This document shows positions 34,657-46,610 of a stretch of DNA of 64,000 nucleotides, in pieces. Within the stretch, counting starts at the first letter, position 1. Every line of letters starts with the position of its first letter. Origin of the DNA: Chlamydoabsidia padenii (taxonomy: Eukaryota > Mucoromycota > Mucoromycetes > Mucorales > Cunninghamellaceae); assembly GCA_025330725.1 (NCBI GenBank), contig JAIWND010000008.1, positions 1,050,539-1,114,538 on the forward strand, written 5' to 3'. The position numbers and the translations under genes were made by a program. Below the pieces are notes generated by a model, which did not search any database, had not been told where the DNA came from, and worked only from the letters and a program-made list of their open reading frames with translations.

Positions 34657-34834
34657 CAAGTGACACGGGGTAAAAATAATGGGGGCTCTCAACGTTTAAC
34701 CGATTTCTCCCCTCCCCCCCCCCAAAAAAACCCAGACAGGGTTATATAAGCTCGGGGGTAAAAAGTCTGACAGGAAAATTTTTTTTTTCCTCTTCTTTTT
34801 TCTTCTCCATTACACCTTTTTTTTTTCTAAAACC

Positions 34835-36573
34835 ATGTCTGCCCTTCGTGCCTTCAACTCTACCTTCACCAAGGCTGTCCGTCAACCTGCCGTCCGTTTG
34901 AACGCTACTCGTGCTTATGCTTCTCAAGCCAAGGTAAATAATCCATCTACGACAATGACAAAAGAAAACACGACCATTATTAACTTCTCCTTTTTTTATT
35001 TTATAATAGACTTTGAAGGAACGTCTTACTGAAATTATCCCTGAAAGACAAGAAGAAGTCAAGACCTTCAAGAAGGAATACGGAAACACTGTCTTGGGTG
35101 AAGTGACTATCAACCAAGCCTATGGTGGTATGCGTGGTGTGAAGGGTCTCATTTGGGAAGGCTCTGTGTTGGATGCTGAAGAAGGTATTCGTTTCCGTGG
35201 CAAGACCATCCCTGAATGTCAAAAGGAATTGCCCTCTGCCGTGCCTGGTGGTGAACCTCTCCCCGAAGCTCTCTTCTGGTTGCTCGTGACAGGTGAAGTC
35301 CCTACTCCCGAACAAACCAAATCCATCTCTCAAGAATGGGCTGCTCGTGCTGCTATCCCTGAATTCGTTGAAGACCTTTTGGATCGTTGCCCCAAGACTC
35401 TCCACCCCATGTCTCAATTCTCTCTCGCCATCAACGCTCTTCAACACGACTCTCACTTTGCCAAGGCTTACTCCAACGGTATCAACAAGGCTGATTACTG
35501 GGGTCCTACCTACGAAGATGCTATGGATTTGATCGCCAAGTTGCCTAATGTTGCTGCTCGTATCTACCGTAACGTTTACAAGGATGGCAAGGTTGCTGAT
35601 ATCCAACTCGATAAGGATTACTCTTACAACTTCTCCAACCTCTTGGGCTTTGCTGATAACAAGGAATTCGTTGAATTGATGCGTTTGTACCTTGTCTTGC
35701 ACAGTGACCACGAAGGTGGTAATGCTTCTGCTCACACGTAAGTTGTTTGATATTAAATAGACATGGGTAGTAAATTGGAGGGGGGAGGGATTGGTTGGAC
35801 CGGAGATCGAAAAATTATTTACCTTGTCTTTTTTTTTTTTTATAGCACTCACTTGGTTGGTTCCACTCTTGCTGATCCTTATCTCTCCTTTGCTGGTGGC
35901 CTCAACTCTTTGGCCGGTCCTCTCCACGGTCTTGCTAACCAAGAAGTCTTGCGTTGGACCATGAAGATGCAAGAAACCATTGGTAAGGATGCTTCCGACG
36001 AACAAATCACCAAATACTTGTGGGATACCTTGAACGGTGGTAAGGTCGTGCCTGGTTTCGGTCACGCCGTGCTCCGTAAGACTGATCCTCGTTACATGGC
36101 TCAACGTGAATTTGCTCTCCAACACTTGCCCGAAGATCCTCTCTTTGCTCTCGTCTCCAAGTTGTACCACATCATTCCTGGAGTTTTGACCGAACACGGC
36201 AAGACTGCTAACCCGTAAGTCGTAAATGGCAGTGATGGTATATAGATTGATATTTACATGATTCACTTTTTTATTATACATAGTTACCCCAACGTTGATG
36301 CTCACAGTGGTGTCTTGCTCCAATACTATGGCATGAAGGAACAAGACTACTACACCGTCTTGTAAGTACATCAAAATTGGATTTGTGTTGACAAAAAAAG
36401 TGTATCATGCTAACCTTTTCGTCCTTTTTCTCTCTCTCTCTTCTAGGTTCGGTGTCTCCAGAGCCATTGGTGTCATGTCTCAATTGGTCTGGGATCGTGC
36501 TCTCGGTTTGCCTCTTGAACGCCCCAAGTCTTACAGCACTGCTTACCTCAAGAAGATGTACGCCAAGAACTAA
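34835..36573 (+). CDS. CIT1: mitochondrial citrate synthase
   Basis: Condenses oxaloacetate and acetyl-CoA in the TCA cycle. Exons: 34835-34933, 35010-35738, 35846-36214, 36284-36361 and 36447-36573. The N-terminal segment [20 protein letters not shown] is a typical mitochondrial presequence. Conserved blocks are [67 protein letters not shown], the catalytic [15 protein letters not shown] and [11 protein letters not shown]...YTVLFGVSRA. The C terminus is [10 protein letters not shown], with no peroxisomal SKL-like signal. Codon use is strongly biased (GGT, GCT, AAG), as in highly expressed genes. Length about 466 residues, normal. Confidence 0.97.
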
Positions 36574-37255
36574 AAGTGTCTCATCCTTCTCTCAACCACT
36601 ACATTAGACTTCTTACATATTCAAATCCCGACTTCTTTGTATCTATTTTACTTCCCTCCTTTATACTTTGTCAAATAAAAAAAAAGCTGATTTTTTTAAT
36701 TCTCATTTTCTTTTTTGAAAACTACAACACGTTGGGATCCTTCTTTTATAACTCTGTCACTGCAATGGTAAGCAATATAGGATCATGCATTTATATCTTA
36801 TATGGCTACTAATACACACGATTCTTTGGTGGGGGTGTTTGCACCATCATGACAACAGATCATCTCACATGATACCGGCTTGCCTGGTAAAGAATAGTTA
36901 ATTATTGATAGTAATGTAGTTATGAAATAAATAAACACGGGGATTTGATGCATTTGGTGACAAGATGGATGATATAAAAATGTGTGTTAACCCCATGATG
37001 ATCTATAACGATGATATCTGTCGCAAAGTAATGATCAATGCAAAGCTGAGAATATTCAAATGCCGTCTTTTTTTTTTTTTGTGGATAGACTGGAGGCACT
37101 ATAAAACATGGTCCAATTATAGCAAACAAACAACTAAAGACAAGAGAGTATCAGATAAAAGGTCTATGATTTGACCAAATAACATTAGGGTATCCACACA
37201 TTTTTATTTTTATTAGGCATAACAATTACAAATACAAGAGACTAAACTAAGATGA
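36574..37255. other. intergenic, no gene seen
   Basis: ATTCAAATCCCGAC at about 36620 and ATTCAAATGCCGTC near 37054 resemble the recurrent motif. No coding frame supported. Confidence 0.4.
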
Positions 37256-38212
37256 CTACAAACAGGGAGGGGGGTGTTTAACCAGGGGAGGAATAGATAG
37301 TCGACGGTCATGTGTATCCAAGAATGGATTATCCGAGGATGTAGGGCGAGTTTCATACCAAGCGCGGTCCCATTGATTAGTGATAGATATAAAGTGCTGT
37401 TGTTGTTGTTGGGGAACCCCATGCATGGCTTCCATTCGACGTTGGACAGGAGACGAGACAAAAGCGGGTTCAGATGGGTTGACAATGTGTGTGTATCTGT
37501 CTACCCGGGTATCCTTCCTTGTATCGTGTCTCTTTCTTTGTTGATAGTAGCAGCCCATCGCGATAAAAAGAAGAAGGATGATGCCGCCGAGGGTGATGCC
37601 TGCGATTTGTCCAGCCGAGAGTCCATCGTCGTCGTCGTTACAAATACCTGCCCGACAATAGCCCGATCTACATTGCTGATCTGTCGTACATGCTTGGCCA
37701 GTTTCTTGTAGTGAGCATGGTTGTCCGTTGATACAGTCGCTGGAAGAACATGAAGGGCAGGGTGCCTGTGTTGAGGTGGCTGATGAGGTGGAGTCAAAAG
37801 AAGATGTTGGTGACGAAGAGGATGACGTCGAAAGTGTTGCTACAGTGGTTGTCATGGTTGGATCCGTTGTTGTATGAGGACGATGATGATGCCACCACCA
37901 CCAGTTGTGATCGGGATCGTGCCTTGTGAAATCATTAGATGGTATAGCTGAAGTAAAAAACTGGGTGTTTGTTTCTGGAGTGTCAAGTGGTGGAGGTGTT
38001 TGTTGAGCTATCATTAATATTAGTAAGATGTAGACCATGTCAATTAACAATGTGGATTTCATTACCTTCTGATGCGGCATAATCTAGAAGAAGAAAAAGT
38101 AGGTCAGTCAGGTCATATTTAGTATAGGGTTTCAAAGTATACACTTACTACTAAAACAAAGAACAAGACATATTGATAAAACAGCCAAGCGCAATGGCTG
38201 TGATGATTTCAT
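37256..38212 (-). CDS. type I membrane protein with Ser/Thr-rich ectodomain, unknown
   Basis: Three exons on the minus strand: 38149-38212, 38066-38083 (18 nt) and 37256-38007. Residues 1-21 (MKSSQPLRLAVLSICLVLCFS) are a signal peptide. The ectodomain has TPPPLDTPET, a Trp/His patch WWWWHHHRPH, a Thr/Ser-rich stalk likely to be O-mannosylated and a cysteine cluster CPSCSSSDCINGQPC followed by CTTDQQCRSGYCRAGIC. One transmembrane helix follows (QIAGITLGGIILLLFIAMGC), then a basic stop-transfer and a cytosolic tail of about 90 residues. This layout resembles fungal wall sensors or surface adhesins, but no named family is recognised. Confidence 0.75.
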
Positions 38213-38711
38213 TCCATTGAAGAGGGAAAGAGAGGGAAAAAAAAAAAAAAAAAAAGGGAAAAAAGGGGGCGGGGTTATATTTACTTTGGTAACGTTAAAA
38301 TTAAAGTGACACATTGCTTACCCCGCCTTTTTTTTTTTTTTTCCTTACAACAGACTAGAATCAGGATGGACAAAGGAGTGCGATTCACTAGTTACCTATT
38401 GACTATATCAAAGAGTCTATGTTATTGATCATCAACAGTTTTACTTTTTTGTCTGTCTGTTCTGGTCTAGTATGATCATTATTCCCAGAACATACCGATT
38501 TGTGTCACCTAATAAAAGAAAATAATCTTATGCGCCTCCACTTTTTATTTTTGGCAAGATGGACTGAATAAATCCAGTGGTGAATAATGATAAGTTTCCT
38601 TCTGAATGACTATCATACAAGTGTTGGGGTCATGATATTCAACATCCGACGTATGCCCAAACAGACAATAAAAGACTAGACCATAATTTTTTATTTATAT
38701 AACATGAACAA
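38213..38711. other. intergenic
   Basis: A/T-rich spacer with A- and T-runs near 38238 and 38330; no gene seen. Confidence 0.4.
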
Positions 38712-40382
38712 CTAATCTAATTCTAATAAACTATTCAATACAGCTTGAGATCGCATAATATCCAAAGCCTGTTTGATTTCCAAGTGCCGCCGAGCCGCCT
38801 CCAACCAGTCATTCGCCAAATGTTTCGGCCATCCTTTCAACTGATTAATTTCCCGTGCAGCACTTTCGAGATCATCTTGTCGAGCCAAGTAGTATTCAGC
38901 ACGAGCAAGACGGGCTTCGATATCGTCACCGGGGACCAGACCTTGTTTGGTAAAGAGCAGTTTGCTGAGAACGATAGAGATGACATGACTGATCATGGAG
39001 CTACCTTGTTCAGGAATCAGAGATGCTTCACGCACTTGAGCGGCGACATGTTTATACCGATCGACCAATTGCGACAAGGAGCTGATACCATGGTGTGCTA
39101 CGGTTTCAGAGATGGACGCCACCACGACCTGGACCAAGCTGTCATCCGTTGATGCACGCAGAGTGTGTAATTCTTGTAAGAATGACTGAGTGTTCCCTGC
39201 CAAAGCCGCGCGTTTGAGTGCATCGATCGCCACTAGGAATCCGAGCGATGCACGAGACTTGTCCAAATGATCAACGTTGTTCACCACTAGTTGTTCCAAC
39301 TGGGATTGGCTAGCAACCACTTTATCGATATTCACCAATCGTCCGTTCCGTTCCACCTGATCTTGGACTTGCTTGGTAAATGCTTGTTGAAGTTCCGCCA
39401 CCTGAGCCTTGAGGTCGTTCTGGAGTGCCATCATGGCTTGTTCCCGCTGACTGTTCAGTTCCATTTGTCCCATTTCCGCCAATTGTTGTTGTACCTTGTG
39501 TGTCTCGGCCACCAAACGTCGTTCCAATGCCACCACATGGTCGATTAGTTGGCGCTTGGATTCGTCCTGAGCCGCTGCCACTTTGGCCATCAGGGTGGTG
39601 TGGTGTTTGGATACTTTATTGTCGACCTTTTCAGCTTGTTGGGTTAGATCGCTTAGCTTGGCATTGATAAAGTCATTTCCTTCTTGTACCGCCTTGAATT
39701 CTTGGTCGATGGTTTGGATTCCCCGTGTCGCTAAATCACCCAGTCGTTTGGCGTACCCACCGAGTCCGACTTTGTTGAGTGACTCGATCAATTGTTGTGT
39801 TGTTTTGACTAGATCATCCACCAAGGGTTCTGCTGAATTAGTGATTATTGTCGGTACAGGGGCAGCATTTTGTTCGTGAATGATGTGGTCGAAAAGAGGT
39901 GGCAATAGCTCCTTTGTTGTTGTTCGTCGCTTTGATTCGTAAGTGCTAGAAGGTAAATAGGCCGGTTCTTTGTCACCCTTCAAGTAAGCAAGAGCATCCC
40001 CCAGATAGTCATACCAATCCAATGCTGCTTCTTCCAATAGGCCGACATGTGTTGATATGTGGGAAGCAGCTGTCAAGATACGTGTACCTTCCGGAACATA
40101 CTGTGTATAGATTCCACCAAACCCTTCATCGTGTAATGCATATAAAGTGACACCACCAAAGGAGCCTGCACCAAGTAATGTTGTCCACAGTATCTTTTTA
40201 CCAATAGAGCTGGTGCCTTTTGTCGATTGCTCGCTGGTGTAAGATCGTTTCTAAATTATAATCAAAAAAGAGACTAAGTTGACAGATTAACAAGATGGAG
40301 AGAGACTTACCATCAAAGGAGATCTGACTGAGCGTATGGAGAGACGTGTGGCGTTTGATAGAATGGCAGTCCCTCGAAGCAT
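38712..40382 (-). CDS. MIC60: MICOS complex subunit Mic60 (mitofilin)
   Basis: A core MICOS protein that shapes crista junctions in the mitochondrial inner membrane. Two exons: 40311-40382 and 38712-40250. The N terminus MLRGTAILSNATRLSIRSVR is a presequence, followed by a membrane helix (KKILWTTLLGAGSFGGVTLY) and the start of the intermembrane domain (HDEGFGGIYTQYVPEGTRIL). A long coiled coil runs through the middle (LTQQAEKVDNKVSK to QQAFTKQVQDQVERN). The conserved mitofilin C-terminal domain has GFLVAIDALKRAALAG, FLQELHTLRASTDDSLVQVV, GLVPGDDIEARLARAEYYLA and AREINQLKGWPKHLANDWLE. Length about 536 residues, slightly short for Mic60 but complete. Confidence 0.92.
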
Positions 40383-40486
40383 GATTAGGTTGATGGTAGA
40401 TATATAAGGAAGAGTAAAGGTGAAAAAGTGGGAGAGAGAGAGAGAAAAAAAAAAATCCAGTCGCCTACAGATAAACAAATTCACTG

Positions 40487-40499
40487 TTTTCAAATCCCG
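40487..40499 (-). promoter_or_regulatory. TTTTCAAATCCCG motif upstream of MIC60
   Basis: On the minus strand this reads CGGGATTTGAAAA, 104 bp before the MIC60 start codon. A variant, TTTTCAAATCCAGC near 40843, lies on the way to the divergent cyclin gene. Confidence 0.5.
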
Positions 40500-41113
40500 A
40501 CGCTTGTTCTTGAGTTCATGCTAAATCCAACAAACTGGACATGGAATAGAACAAGTTTATTGGACCATGATCTTTGAACCAGCTAAATACTTCTTGTCAT
40601 ACAATGGTCAAACCATAGGATGACCTTTTTATTGACTCCCCTCCAATGTAGAATCCAACAGCTGAATTTGATTAGTTAGCATGATAGAACGACATGCAGA
40701 CTACCTTTTTCATACATGAACATGATTCGATTTTATAAGGAACAGGGTTTGCAGTTTTGATACAGAAAGATCACTCGGTACTGTGATGAAACGAAGCTCA
40801 CGTGAGTACAAACAAATCAAAAACCTCCATTATGTATATATTTTCAAATCCAGCGAAAATGTATTTCCCCTTATCTCTTTCCACTCTCTCTCTCTCTCTT
40901 TTTCTTTTTTTATTCCACTTTGTTTCTTTTTTTATTATTATTATTATTATTACTTTTATGCAACTCTTAGTTAACTATTGATTTACCTTTTATTTATTCA
41001 ATACTCATCTACCTGATACATCTTTTATTATTTACATACGACGACGACGACCTTGGATTAGCCTAACTTTAACTTGATCACAACAAACGATATCCACTCG
41101 GTGATTACCCCCA

Positions 41114-42370
41114 ATGTTTGATCTTGCCCAGCATCCAACACAAGATACGATTCGACTCTTGGCGTCCTTGCTGGAACGAATGACGACAGCGAATGACCAA
41201 CTGATATGTACCAGTAAAGGCAACATGCTTCGGTCCTCTTCCCCGACTTTGGCCACTAATTATACACTCTTCCATGCCAGTACTGTTCCTTCTATCGATA
41301 TCCACTCTTACCTGTGTCGTATAATGAAATACTGTCCTTGCGCCAATGAATGCTTCCTGGCTCTTTTGGTGTACTTTGATCGAATGTCGAAAAACGCTCT
41401 GGCGTTGACTCGACGGCTTTTTACCATCGACTCGTACAATATCCATCGATTGATCATTACTGGTGTCATGGTATCTAGTAAATTCTTTTGTGATATATTT
41501 TATACTAATACAAGGTATGCAAAGGTAAGGCAAAGAAGAAAAGGAAATGGTAACACAAAACCGACTGATTATTCTCATCATTAGGTGGGCGGATTACCTG
41601 TGACGGAATTGAATCGACTGGAAATGGAATTCTTACAATTGAATGATTATAACGTGTCTGTGTCTATCAATGAACTACAACGATATGGTGATCAATTACT
41701 CAAGGTGGGAAGGATGGTATATGATACTTTATCGTTATATAAGTATGGTCGATCTATCTCATTGGGATCAACAGCACTGGATGGATTCGAAGTTTATAAC
41801 AAACATTGTAAAAGTATGGATCAACAACAACAATGGGTAGACGATAATCATCTTGTAAACAACAATATCAAACGCCACAGTGTATGCAGTATCATCAATA
41901 AACAACAATATTATCCTCATCCTCATTTCAATTTACCCTTCTTCCATCCCAATCCAACTTCATCGATTACTACTTACTCATCACCCAGTCAACTTGTAGC
42001 AGGATTGGATTTAAATAATAATATGGAACAACAGGACAATGATTGGTATACACCTCGACAAACAAGGTCAAGTATGAACTTGCATCAACAGACACCACCC
42101 ATGAATCATCATCATCATCAAGGATCCTTCCATCTAATACAACAATATCATCATCCTGGTGGTGATGGTAACTGTCGTCATCGTCGATTATCATTAACAC
42201 CAATTCACACGATGGAATACATGGTCAAGAACAACAATGGAACATCTTGTTATTATCCTATGGTATCAACTTGTTATTATCATTATCCTATAGGTAATCC
42301 AACTCCTCCACCTTCTTCTCCTTCTCCATCTTACTCTTATTTACCTTCTTCACATCAGTTGTATCTATAA
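41114..42370 (+). CDS. Pho80-like cyclin (PCL family)
   Basis: A cyclin partner for a Pho85-type kinase. Two exons: 41114-41524 and 41585-42370. The cyclin box covers roughly residues 10-190. PHO80 signatures are FHASTVPSIDIHSYLCRIMK, CPCANECFLALLVYFDRM, FTIDSYNIHRLIITGVMVSS, KFFCDIFYTNTRYAKVGGLP and VTELNRLEMEFLQLNDYNVS. The C-terminal half is disordered, with His, Asn, Gln, Pro and Tyr-rich tracts. Yeast homologues control phosphate, glycogen and polarity responses; the specific target here cannot be told from sequence. Confidence 0.88.
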
Positions 42371-42797
42371 TTTCCCTGACTTATATTACATATCTCTCCC
42401 CATATATTACTTAGTTTATTCCTCATTGTCGTATATCCCCACACACACACATTGTGCTAGTCACTTTTTATACATATATCCTATCCATCTCTCTTATTAT
42501 GATTTATCCTTGATGGAACTTTTTTTTTTTTTTTTTTTTACTTTACTACATACATACATACTCAATCAACTCAATAAAAAGAAAAACTATAATGTGTAAT
42601 TTGTTGTCACTTGATTATGGGCATTGGGAATAGATGATCCGTGTACGTGGGGCAACGGCACGAATATATGCAAAGGGGAGGGGGAAACAAACAACAAATG
42701 GATTGAATCAGAATTGGCTGGTTATGATTACAAAAGGTCAGGAATGTAAAGATGACCCAGATGCTTCATGCAAGATGGAGAGCCAATAAATGATGTG
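42371..42797. other. intergenic
   Basis: 3' region of the cyclin gene with a T-run near 42521-42539, then A/T-rich spacer. No gene seen. Confidence 0.4.
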
Positions 42798-42808
42798 CGG
42801 GTTTTAAA
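42797..42808 (+). promoter_or_regulatory. GCGGGTTTTAAA motif variant upstream of SHO1
   Basis: GCGGGTTTTAAACCCCCGC is a near-palindromic version of the recurrent motif, lying 89 bp before the SHO1 start. Confidence 0.4.
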
Positions 42809-42897
42809 CCCCCGCTTTGCCTTACTTTTCTCACTTTTTCACTTTTTTCTTTTTTCCCTCTTCCTCTTCTTTATATATATATATATATAGATTCGTC

Positions 42898-43837
42898 ATG
42901 ATCTTTTCAAGGAACTTATTGATTGTGAATTGTGGCTTCTCTTTGGTAAGTAGGTTGATTAAAATAGGAACATGTCATATTAATGCTCCCCTTTTTTTAT
43001 TATTACTATCTAGATTGGATGGTTGATTAGTTTTGTAGGATTGTGTGCCTCTGCACAAACTACTTTAAATCATTCATGGTGGATCACAGTTTACAATGTA
43101 GCATTGATTGTGTTCCTCTTTGGTGTAATTTGTAAAAAACAACACAACATGTTTACACCCTTGGTAAAGATACATTCTTTTTTTTTTTTGTGTATACTCA
43201 AACGTTTGCTTCTATAGATTCTATCATTATCCACTATTGGCATTTTATACAACACACAGCAAGTGACTTTATATCTGGAAAATGAGGATCGTCAACCCAC
43301 GTCTTATGCAATAGCTGCAGGTTATATCATACTGATTGTATCACAGGTCAGTAAATCCAAAAAAGAAAAAGAAATACTTATCATCATTTTCCTATAGTTT
43401 ATATGGCTCATGGCAACTGGTATACAAAATCAAGAACATTATCCAACCAAAGAACCTTTACTATCATCAGGGGCAGCAATGAATATGGCTCAACATCAAA
43501 ACATGCTTGTGAATGAGGCCATGAATACTGTGTATGTGTCACCACATGCGGAATTTAAAATTCCAGTGGTGGCCCTTCATGCTTATGGTGCCAATCCCGA
43601 AGATCCCAATGAACTATCTTTTGAAAAGGGCGAAATCCTCTATGTGCACGACAAGAAAGGTAGTTGGTGGCAAGCAAAGAAATCTGATGGTACAGTGGGT
43701 ATGATTCCATCTAATTATGTAAGTATTCCTTTGACCTTTTTTCTTCTTGTTCTAATCAATCTCCTCTCTCTCTCTCTCTTTTTTTTTTTTTTAATATGTA
43801 TATATAGGTATCCTGCACTACATCTTCTGGTTACTAG
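42898..43837 (+). CDS. SHO1: osmosensor Sho1
   Basis: A plasma-membrane protein that feeds the HOG MAP-kinase pathway. Exons: 42898-42945, 43014-43163, 43218-43346, 43398-43718 and 43808-43837. Four hydrophobic segments are visible: NLLIVNCGFSLIGWLISFVG, WWITVYNVALIVFLFGVI, ILSLSTIGILYNTQQV and AIAAGYIILIVSQFIWLMA. After a linker comes a C-terminal SH3 domain: VVALHAYGANPEDPNELSFE, KGEILYVHDKKGSWWQAKK and GTVGMIPSNYVSCTT. The ALHAY, ELSF, WW and PSNYV residues are the SH3 ligand-binding set. The order of TM segments and SH3 matches Sho1; length about 225 residues, short because the linker is compact. Confidence 0.92.
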
Positions 43838-44473
43838 ACTATTATTACTATTACTATTGTTATTACCTATTACCTATTGTTTTATACTATACTATACATT
43901 ACTATTTACTTCTATTTATGTCCCGAATAAAAGAATTCATATAGCCTTTTTTATTAGTTGTATGATTAAATTTAATGTATATATATATATATATAACTAG
44001 GGGACGTCTATTCTAAAAAAATGATGGTCGGAGTGGGTGTTGTGTCATGGACTGTTGTATCAAGTGTTGATGATTCAGTCATATCATAGGGTGAGGCTGA
44101 CATTGTAATCCAATCATATCTATTCATCACGTACAAGATTGTCTAGTTTAATCAATAGTAAAGTTGGGCCTTTTTTTTTTTTTTCATTATCACTTACTAT
44201 ATACACGTAGGTTTTATTTGAGGTAGTTGTATCCTGTTGAGGGCTGAAGAGGAGCTTTCAATCCAGTAGTATTGTTGCGTGGTGCTGTGACATCAAGTTT
44301 GATACAATATTAAAAAGACAACACCTTGTTTACCAAATGCATTGCACTACTTGCCACATTTCTTTGTGCCTTGGCTTATGGTCCAAAGATGTCCAAGAGT
44401 CAAAGGAAAGCCAATCCGCTATAAGATGAATGACTAGTAGCAAATGTATTACCTTTTTATTCCTTGCGTTTGC
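43838..44473. other. intergenic, no gene seen
   Basis: AT-rich spacer with TA repeats near 43978-43996 and a T-run near 44170-44184. Confidence 0.4.
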
Positions 44474-44850
44474 TTATTCTTTCAGAGCCCATTTTTTCCT
44501 TCCATGATGCAGTTGGTCGTGTTTATTCCAGATTGTTAAGCTTCCCGGTAAGAAGGGCTTGACCTTTAGTTCCAATTTATGTAGTTGACAAAATCGATAT
44601 TTATCCCTGTTGAAGACAAACCGCCGCCGAGGAAGTTCGTAATTATCTTTTCGTACCTTGTTGTATTCCTTATCTGCCGTTTCCATTTCGTCTATTGCTG
44701 TCTGCAGAATTGGGGGAAGGATGGGTGCTGATGATAATATCTTGTTCCGAGTATTACCTTTCCTGAGTGGTGTGTGGTGGCGGAGGAGAGATCCAACGTC
44801 CGTTCCTCGATCTATCCAGTAATTCAACCAGCATATTCATCATTGTTGAG
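44474..44850 (-). CDS. hypothetical protein, possibly Rtc4-like C terminus
   Basis: On the minus strand an open frame ends at 44474. Its C terminus contains IDEMETADKEYNKVRKDNYE, then RRRFVFNRDKYRFCQLHKLE and LKVKPFLPGSLTIWNKHDQL. The FCxLHxxE pattern before a Pro/Trp-containing segment recalls the RTC4-like domain, from memory and weakly. A second frame upstream has an ATG near 44844 (MNMLVELLDRSRNGRWISPP) and a donor GTAATACTC near 44758, with possible acceptors near 44700. I could not find a junction that keeps frame, so the 5' structure is unresolved and the gene may be broken. Confidence 0.4.
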
Positions 44851-45620
44851 TATAAGAGATGTTCACCATAATTTAGGAGGAGGAGAAATAAATAAAATGT
44901 TTCTCTGAAAGGGAAAAGAAAAAAGGAAAATGGGATGGCGGTGTTTAAAAACATATCGAGGGAGAAAATAGGATGATTCTTTAATGGGAGCATAGTGTAA
45001 CACGTACTGTCTTGTAATTAATATACTATAATACAATCAAAACTAAATACTTTCCATTGGGTATTAATCAGCACCATACTCTTCATTAGAATATTCAAAA
45101 TGATGCTTGCAAGAAAAGCCAGAATCCTACTGAATCGATCGGAGGCGGGGTTTGTGAAAATGTCCCCTTGCATGAATGATCTTCTGACTTGTGTTAATCA
45201 ACGCCTTTTATTTGTATTTGAAGAAATCATTGGCAATGGTAAAAGTGATAACTATGTAAAATGATAAAATAACCTTAACTTAACAAGGTTACTTCTTTCA
45301 ATTATTTCCCAAATGCATGATATGATATGATGCAAGTAAAAGATGGTGTTGTGAGCGAAGGAAAAGTCAATACATATTCTAGATTACAGTGTTGTATTGT
45401 TCTGCGAAAAAAAAAAAAAAAAAAAAGTCGAAAGTCATTGTTCTACATTTGTAAGTTTTCATAAGTATGCATTGTTTATCGAAATGAAATCATGAATTTT
45501 TCCATTGATCTAGAATTATGCATGACTTGAAAATGATTTCACCATTCCTAATAATTTAAAAAAGGATGTGGGGGGGTACCATTGTCTTGTCCTGGGAAAT
45601 CCTGCAGATTGGATTCGGAA
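44851..45620. other. intergenic, no gene seen
   Basis: AT-rich spacer with an A-run near 45405-45426. Confidence 0.4.
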
Positions 45621-45634
45621 GCGGGATTTGAAAA
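45621..45634 (+). promoter_or_regulatory. GCGGGATTTGAAAA motif upstream of eL20
   Basis: A perfect copy, 91 bp before the eL20 start. It is followed at once by a half-copy (CGGCATTTGAAAA). Confidence 0.5.
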
Positions 45635-45725
45635 TCGGCATTTGAAAATCTGAGGACAGAAGGGGGGGAATACCACCCTCACGCATTTCGATCTCTCCCT
45701 TTCAGTTAGATTACTCTAAACGACA

Positions 45726-46610
45726 ATGGCTAGAGTAAGTACGAACCCGCAACGAATGAAAAAGGATCGAAAATATAGATGGATGGAATAAACTGGATGT
45801 ATCAGCAATGGATTTTACGATGGATGGATATGGATGGATAAAATGTCATTTATGCATTTATAATGTAAATGTACTATTGATGTTATATCACCACGGATGA
45901 TAAAGGGGAGGGAAAGGGAATGAACACGGGATGATAACACTCGATATTATAGGGAAACAATGAATACTGACAATGACTATATATATTCTTTTTTTTTTTT
46001 TACTTTATCATTACTCCTCTAGTTCCACGAATACCAGGTGGTTGGACGTAAGCTTCCTTCCGAACAAGACCGTACTCCCAAGCTCTATCGTATGCGCATT
46101 TTTGCTCCTAACGATGTAGTTGCCAAGTCTCGTTTCTGGTACTTTTTGGCCAAGCTCCGCAAGGTCAAGAAGACTGCTGGTGAAATCGTGTCTGTGAACG
46201 AAGTAAGTTACTGGTTGCATAAAAAAAAAACAGTAATAGATAGGCTAATGCACTTTTTAATCACCTGATAGATCTTTGAAAAGCGCCCTGAACAAATCAA
46301 GAACTTTGGTATCTGGCTCCGTTACGATTCTCGCTCTGGCACTCACAACATGTACAAGGAATACCGTGGTATGTCTCGTGTTGAAGCTGTTGGTACTTGT
46401 TATCAAGATATGGCTGCTCGTCATCGATCTCGTTTCGGTAACATTCAAATCATCCGTGTTGCTGAAATCGCTGTTGCTGATGTTCGTCGTCAATACATCA
46501 AGCAATTGTTGACCCCCAAGCTTGCCTTCCCCTTGCCTCATCGCCTCCAACGTGTCCAAAAGGCCAACCGCTCTCTTTACCAAGCCAAGCGTCCTTCTAC
46601 CTTTTATTAG
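45726..46610 (+). CDS. RPL20: 60S ribosomal protein eL20 (L18a)
   Basis: A large-subunit ribosomal protein. Exons: 45726-45734 (ATG GCT AGA), 46023-46202 and 46272-46610. The product reads [115 protein letters not shown] and [10 protein letters not shown]...RPSTFY, a full-length eL20. As in eS26 and eS27, the first exon is tiny and the first intron holds GGAT repeats. Confidence 0.96.
45777..45843 (+). repeat. GGAT-rich tract in eL20 intron 1
   Basis: GATGGATGGAAT and GATGGATGGATATGGATGGA lie within the first intron of eL20, as in the other two ribosomal protein genes of the window. Confidence 0.8.

Noticed and set aside
35001..36374. A 457-codon open frame on the minus strand
   Set aside because: It lies antisense over the citrate synthase gene and its codons mirror the biased GGT/AAG use of CIT1; no family motif.
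13086..36573. Idea that KGD1, CIT1, PAM18 and MIC60 form a mitochondrial gene cluster
   Set aside because: They are on both strands and separated by unrelated genes; no shared control beyond the general upstream motif.
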